Of a stretch of 8,495 nt of DNA, positions 6,100-8,495 are shown one piece after another (the stretch's first letter is position 1; each line of letters starts with the position of its first letter). The translations under genes and the position numbers were made by a program. Under the pieces are notes generated by a model. It did no database searches. It had not been told where the DNA came from and saw only the letters and a list, made by a program, of their open reading frames with translations. This stretch comes from Syntrophobacter sp. DG_60 (lineage in GTDB: Bacteria; Desulfobacterota; Desulfofervidia; Desulfofervidales; DG-60): assembly GCA_001304365.1 (NCBI GenBank), contig LJNA01000070.1:1-8495 (forward strand), in the 5' to 3' direction.

Positions 6100-7799
6100 G
6101 TAATCCTTCCTAAAAGACTAATAGCACCCATAACTATAAGTTGCCCATCTAGGGCGGCCTCTGACAAAATACCCAGCGTTATATTCCTTTTTTCTATTTT
6201 CCAAAGATAATAAAGGAAGGCAATCAAAACTATACCATAACCTAACCCTACTGGAGGAAATATATTTAATAAAGTACATAAGAAAGTTATAAGGATTATC
6301 CCTATAGTGGTGAAATAGAGTATTTTAATAGTCAATCTTTCTCCCAAGACAATGGGAAGTGTTTCCCTCCCCACCATTTGATCTCCCTGAAGGTCTAAAA
6401 GATCAAGGGTCATAGTACGGACGAGGGCTATGGATGTTAAATAAAGAAATACAAATAAGGATTCAGGAAACAAAGATACATGATTTAATATTAGAGGTAA
6501 AATGGCCCCTAAAGACCCCCAAGCCAGTGGTACCATGATGGTCTTTGAACCAGGAACATCCCTCAATCTACGCCCCAGTAAGGGTAATTTTAGATTATAA
6601 ATCAGGCCCAAGACAATCATAAAGAACATGAATAAAAATGCCCATAGATTGTAAGAGACCAAGGCTAAAGACAAAATGAGGCTTACTATACCTGCTATAA
6701 TAAAAAAATGAAGGTGTTTTTTATAAAATCTTACCCTTGCTGGTTCTTTAAGTTTGGTAGCCTGTATGTCAGTAAAGTGATTTAGCAAATGCATGGCCCA
6801 AAGATAGGCCAAGGCAACTACTGGTGACAGGGTCATTTTTAAATGAAGCAAAGTAGTGCCTACAATGGCCAAGCCGGCACCTCCTAAAGCTGCCCAAAAA
6901 TTACTAAGTAATGCCAGTTTTAATATTCTGTAAGGAAACGATAGAGGTGTAGCAGTGGATAAGATCTCCTCTAGTTTAAATATTACTCGTCGAATAACCC
7001 AATGGGGGGTAGAAGCCCCTGCGGTTACCCCAATAGTCTTAAATCTCTTCACCTCACCTGAAATCAATTCATCCTCTGTCTCAATGTGATAGGCCTTCAC
7101 CCCAGAATCACTTGCGATCTGAGCAAGACGCTTTGTGTTACCACTAATTTTACCTCCCACTATTACAAATGCCTCCGCTTTTCCAGCTATTTCTCTTACT
7201 TCTCGCTGCCGCTCCTGTGTAGAGTGACAAATTGTATCAAATATCTTTGCCTCTGGATACTGCTTTCTAACAGCATCTGCTATTTCTTGAAAAAGCCTTT
7301 CATTTTGAGTAGTCTGAGCCACTACCAAAGGCTTTAAAAAGGGAGGCAATTTATATAAATCTTCAACTTTGTCTATCACCCAAGTTTGATTTTGGGAAAA
7401 GCCTATAAGCCCCTTTACCTCTGGATGCTCTTTTTCTCCAACGATGATGACTGTATAGCCCTCTTGACAAAATTGTTTAATGATTTGTTGAACCTTTTTT
7501 ACTCTAGGGCATGTGGCATCTATTATTGTTACGCCAGACCGCATCAGCCCTTGCTTTACCTGGGGAGAGACTCCATGGGCCCTAACAACCACTACACTGC
7601 CCTCTGGAACCTCCTCTGGTTTAGAGACTACCTTTACTCCCTGTGCTTCTAAGAGCTCTAAGACTTGGGGATTATGAATAACAGGGCCCAGTGTATAAAC
7701 TTTCTTACCTTTATAAACCTTAGCTGTTTTAAACACTAAATCTACCGCCCTTCTTACCCCCATGCAGAACCCTGCTTTTTTAGCCAAGATAATCTTCAT
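6096..7799 (-). CDS. ispH: IspH (HMBPP reductase) fused to a UbiA-family prenyltransferase-like domain
   Basis: This is a single 567-residue reading frame with two enzymes. Residues 1 to about 282 are IspH, which reduces HMBPP to IPP and DMAPP in the last MEP-pathway step. The 4Fe-4S cysteines are C12 (AGFCMGVRRAV), C97 (DATCPRV) and C191 (DTICHSTQERQ). H42, H75, H125, E127, T164, S219, N221 and S263 occupy the known substrate-site positions. Residues about 290-567 contain roughly nine hydrophobic helices and match the UbiA superfamily. The second Asp motif is intact (D466, D469, D473 in LDLLDLQGD). The first is degenerate (N340-H-F-T-D344, with H and T where Asp is usual). A YNLKLPLLGRR loop lies between them. 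The DNA has no stop or internal start signal at the junction. The start ATG 7799 has AGGGGAA upstream. It heads the cluster with the DUF2007-like and GT2 genes. The IspH part is certain; the substrate of the UbiA part is unknown. Confidence 0.93.
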   Translation of the reverse strand: MKIILAKKAGFCMGVRRAVDLVFKTAKVYKGKKVYTLGPVIHNPQVLELLEAQGVKVVSKPEEVPEGSVVVVRAHGVSPQVKQGLMRSGVTIIDATCPRVKKVQQIIKQFCQEGYTVIIVGEKEHPEVKGLIGFSQNQTWVIDKVEDLYKLPPFLKPLVVAQTTQNERLFQEIADAVRKQYPEAKIFDTICHSTQERQREVREIAGKAEAFVIVGGKISGNTKRLAQIASDSGVKAYHIETEDELISGEVKRFKTIGVTAGASTPHWVIRRVIFKLEEILSTATPLSFPYRILKLALLSNFWAALGGAGLAIVGTTLLHLKMTLSPVVALAYLWAMHLLNHFTDIQATKLKEPARVRFYKKHLHFFIIAGIVSLILSLALVSYNLWAFLFMFFMIVLGLIYNLKLPLLGRRLRDVPGSKTIMVPLAWGSLGAILPLILNHVSLFPESLFVFLYLTSIALVRTMTLDLLDLQGDQMVGRETLPIVLGERLTIKILYFTTIGIILITFLCTLLNIFPPVGLGYGIVLIAFLYYLWKIEKRNITLGILSEAALDGQLIVMGAISLLGRIT

Positions 7800-7819
7800 A
7801 TTTGGAATTCCCCTAAATC

Positions 7820-7848
7820 ATAATATCATTTATGTAATTTAGATGGAA
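7820..7848 (-). promoter_or_regulatory. Possible promoter of the ispH-ubiA cluster
   Basis: On the minus strand TATTAT (7825-7820) is a 5/6 match to a -10 element, 21 bases before the ispH ATG. A poor -35 (TTCCAT, 7848-7843) sits 17 bases upstream. The start would give a very short leader carrying AGGGGAA. The -35 overlaps the 5' end of the tRNA-like remnant. This is a weak call based only on hexamer matching. Confidence 0.25.
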
Positions 7849-7889
7849 GTAGATGGCTCCTGGTGGGGACCTCTGGACTCCAAATCCAA
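7845..7889 (+). pseudogene. 5' half of a selenocysteine-tRNA-like gene, truncated
   Basis: The stretch looks like the first half of a tRNA-Sec gene. A possible 8-nt acceptor strand GGAAGTAG is followed by AT and a D-arm GGCTCCTGGTGGGGACC, where GG-TCC can pair with GGACC. An anticodon arm at 7873-7889 follows (stem TGGA/TCCA, loop CTCCAAA). E. coli selC has CTGGACTTCAAATCCAG here, and the window has CTGGACTCCAAATCCAA, 15 of 17 the same. The anticodon would read CCA instead of TCA. No long variable arm, no GGTTCGA-type T-arm and no complementary 3' acceptor strand follow, so it cannot be a working tRNA. The comparison with selC is from memory. Chance resemblance or another tRNA type is possible. 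Confidence 0.4.
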
Positions 7890-7915
7890 ACATAGAGTAA
7901 AAATTTAAATTTCAG

Positions 7916-7968
7916 AAAAGCCTTTAAGGGTAAGAAAATGTTCATTCTTAAAGGCTTTTTTCTTTTTT
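7916..7968 (+). terminator. Strong rho-independent terminator, possibly bidirectional
   Basis: A perfect 13-bp stem pairs 7916-7928 (AAAAGCCTTTAAG) with 7947-7959 (CTTAAAGGCTTTT) around an 18-nt loop. It is followed by a T-rich run to 7968 on the plus strand. The A residues at the left base give a shorter T run on the minus strand. No intact gene reads into it from the left on the plus strand; the only candidate is the truncated tRNA-Sec-like sequence 27 bp upstream, which would make it the old terminator of that gene. It could also shield ispH from transcription entering from the right. Confidence 0.8.
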
Positions 7969-8018
7969 TAGTCAATTGGCTGGCATTGGCGTAAATTTAG
8001 GAATTTGGAGTATCGTGG

Positions 8019-8037
8019 GCACAATTTTGGGCACAAA
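8019..8037. repeat. Tandem direct repeat GGGCACAA
   Basis: Two identical copies of GGGCACAA (8019-8026 and 8030-8037) are separated by TTT, giving an 11-bp period, about one helical turn. One-turn spacing fits two sites bound on the same face of DNA. From general experience, similar GGGCACA pairs occur near tyrosine-recombinase genes at tRNA-linked insertions. No integrase gene is present here, so that link is inference. Confidence 0.6.
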
Positions 8038-8110
8038 ATAATTGCAGGCGGAAGTCAAAAAAAGCAGGGCATCCCAATTACCACCTCTACCCCCCTACCT
8101 TAACATAGCG

Positions 8111-8237
8111 TGTTTAGACAATTTTCAATATTTCAAGAGACACAATTGGTAAGAAAGCGTTGACAAAGGGAGCTGGTTGTGTTAGACATTTTGAATAAAG
8201 ATATATATGCCCAACATTTTGCTTGTCAAGATATATA
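8111..8237 (+). repeat. Short direct repeats upstream of the last gene
   Basis: Two kinds of repeat are seen. TGTTTAGACAATTTT at 8111-8125 recurs imperfectly as TGTTAGACATTTT at 8180-8192. AAGATATATA occurs exactly at 8198-8207 and 8228-8237, 30 bp apart. All lie between the terminator and the final gene and could be regulator-binding sites for it. No protein can be assigned. Confidence 0.45.
8160..8188 (+). promoter_or_regulatory. Possible sigma-70 promoter for the last gene
   Basis: TTGACA (8160-8165) is a perfect -35 hexamer. At the ideal 17-bp spacing lies TAGACA (8183-8188), a 3/6 match to the -10 element. The second AGACATTTT repeat overlaps the -10, which would suit repression. Transcripts would carry a leader of about 90 nt before ATG 8286. 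Support is by hexamer match only. Confidence 0.35.
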
Positions 8238-8285
8238 CACAAACCGCAATAGATACTCGCATGATTATCGCTGAATCTTGGGGAA

Positions 8286-8495
8286 ATGGAAAAGGATTAT
8301 ATTGATTATTTATTAGACCATATGGCTAAGAGGGGAGTAAATATTGACATGCTAATGGGATTAATACGGGATGTAGGTCATATCGTAATTAATAGCTCCG
8401 ATATATCTCTAAAGCTAGTGAATGAACGACTTGAGCATCTGGGTTGGGGTAAGAATGTATTGGATGAAAAGGGGCTTCAACTCATTCTCTTAGTT
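8286..8495 (+). CDS. Unrecognised protein, N-terminal part (cut by window end)
   Basis: The frame is open for exactly 70 codons from ATG 8286 to the last base of the window. The product begins MEKDYIDYLLDHMAKRGVNI and continues with an amphipathic, helix-rich pattern (LMGLIRDVGHIVI, VNERLEHLGWGKNVLDE, LQLILLV), with no signal peptide, membrane helix or motif I can name. A TGA at 8262 blocks any much longer start. The upstream TTGGGGAA is a weak ribosome binding site very close to the ATG, so M13 (8322) remains possible. A regular hydrophobic pattern and absence of stops make it probably real. I do not recognise the family. Confidence 0.55.
   Translation, partial: MEKDYIDYLLDHMAKRGVNIDMLMGLIRDVGHIVINSSDISLKLVNERLEHLGWGKNVLDEKGLQLILLV

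Larger units (their letters stand above)
7800..8285. other. Gene-poor region of nearly 0.5 kb between ispH-ubiA and the truncated last gene
   Basis: No convincing coding sequence is visible here on either strand. In order it holds the ispH promoter zone, the tRNA-Sec-like remnant (7845-7889), an AAATTTAAATTT palindrome near 7901-7913, a strong hairpin terminator (7916-7968), the GGGCACAA tandem repeat (8019-8037), a C-rich patch near 8081-8100, and short direct repeats with a possible promoter (8111-8237). The composition and repeat content look like an old insertion or deletion junction rather than ordinary spacer. Confidence 0.5.

Noticed and set aside
7086..7652. Two open frames (7086-7337 and 7386-7652) on the plus strand inside ispH
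   Set aside because: Both are antisense to highly conserved IspH coding sequence and their products look random.
7845..7889. A complete functional tRNA gene
   Set aside because: No T-arm, variable arm or 3' acceptor strand follows, so only a 5' fragment can be claimed.
7972..8103. 43-codon open frame on the plus strand across the GGGCACAA repeat, considered as the tail of a degraded integrase
   Set aside because: It has no start codon context, begins in the terminator's T run and lacks any tyrosine-recombinase catalytic motif.
1..8495. CRISPR array, complete insertion sequence, prophage, toxin-antitoxin or defence cluster
   Set aside because: I found no regularly spaced long repeats, no transposase or recombinase gene and no nuclease or toxin motif in any well-supported gene.

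Overview
This 8.5 kb window is AT-rich bacterial DNA. It encodes an outer-membrane beta-barrel protein and apolipoprotein N-acyltransferase (Lnt), so the host has an outer membrane with lipoproteins. IspH shows that it makes isoprenoids by the MEP pathway. The low GC, the many Lys/Ile/Glu-rich proteins and the style of the IspH-UbiA polypeptide suggest a Desulfobacterota-like or related anaerobe. That placement is inference only.

Layout. (1) Positions 41-829, minus strand: a secreted outer-membrane barrel protein. (2) Positions 915-1856, plus strand, divergent from it: an unusual regulator combining an RNA polymerase alpha-CTD-like helix-hairpin-helix, a sigma-70 region-4-like helix-turn-helix and a C-terminal XRE/Cro helix-turn-helix. 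It is closed by its own strong rho-independent terminator. (3) Positions 1974-5025, plus strand: a tight operon of lnt, prfB (release factor 2, read through a classic programmed +1 frameshift) and a HIT-family hydrolase. prfB starts inside the end of lnt. (4) Positions 5043-7799, minus strand, convergent with the HIT gene: a coupled cluster that in transcription order is an IspH-UbiA fusion, a small DUF2007-like protein and a family 2 glycosyltransferase. Each start overlaps the preceding stop. (5) Positions 7800-8285: gene-poor DNA holding what looks like the 5' half of a selenocysteine tRNA gene with a changed anticodon, a strong hairpin terminator, a GGGCACAA tandem repeat, other short direct repeats and a possible promoter. 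(6) From 8286 to the window end: the first 70 codons of an unrecognised protein.

How the parts fit. The lnt-prfB-HIT operon is housekeeping: lipoprotein maturation, translation termination and nucleotide hydrolysis. The minus-strand cluster joins isoprenoid precursor synthesis to a prenyltransferase-like membrane domain and adds a sugar transferase, which suggests envelope or lipid-linked chemistry. The most unusual items are the three-domain regulator, the IspH-UbiA fusion with a degenerate first Asp motif, and the decayed selC-like locus, which may mark an old integration or deletion. I see no complete mobile element, CRISPR array or obvious defence system.
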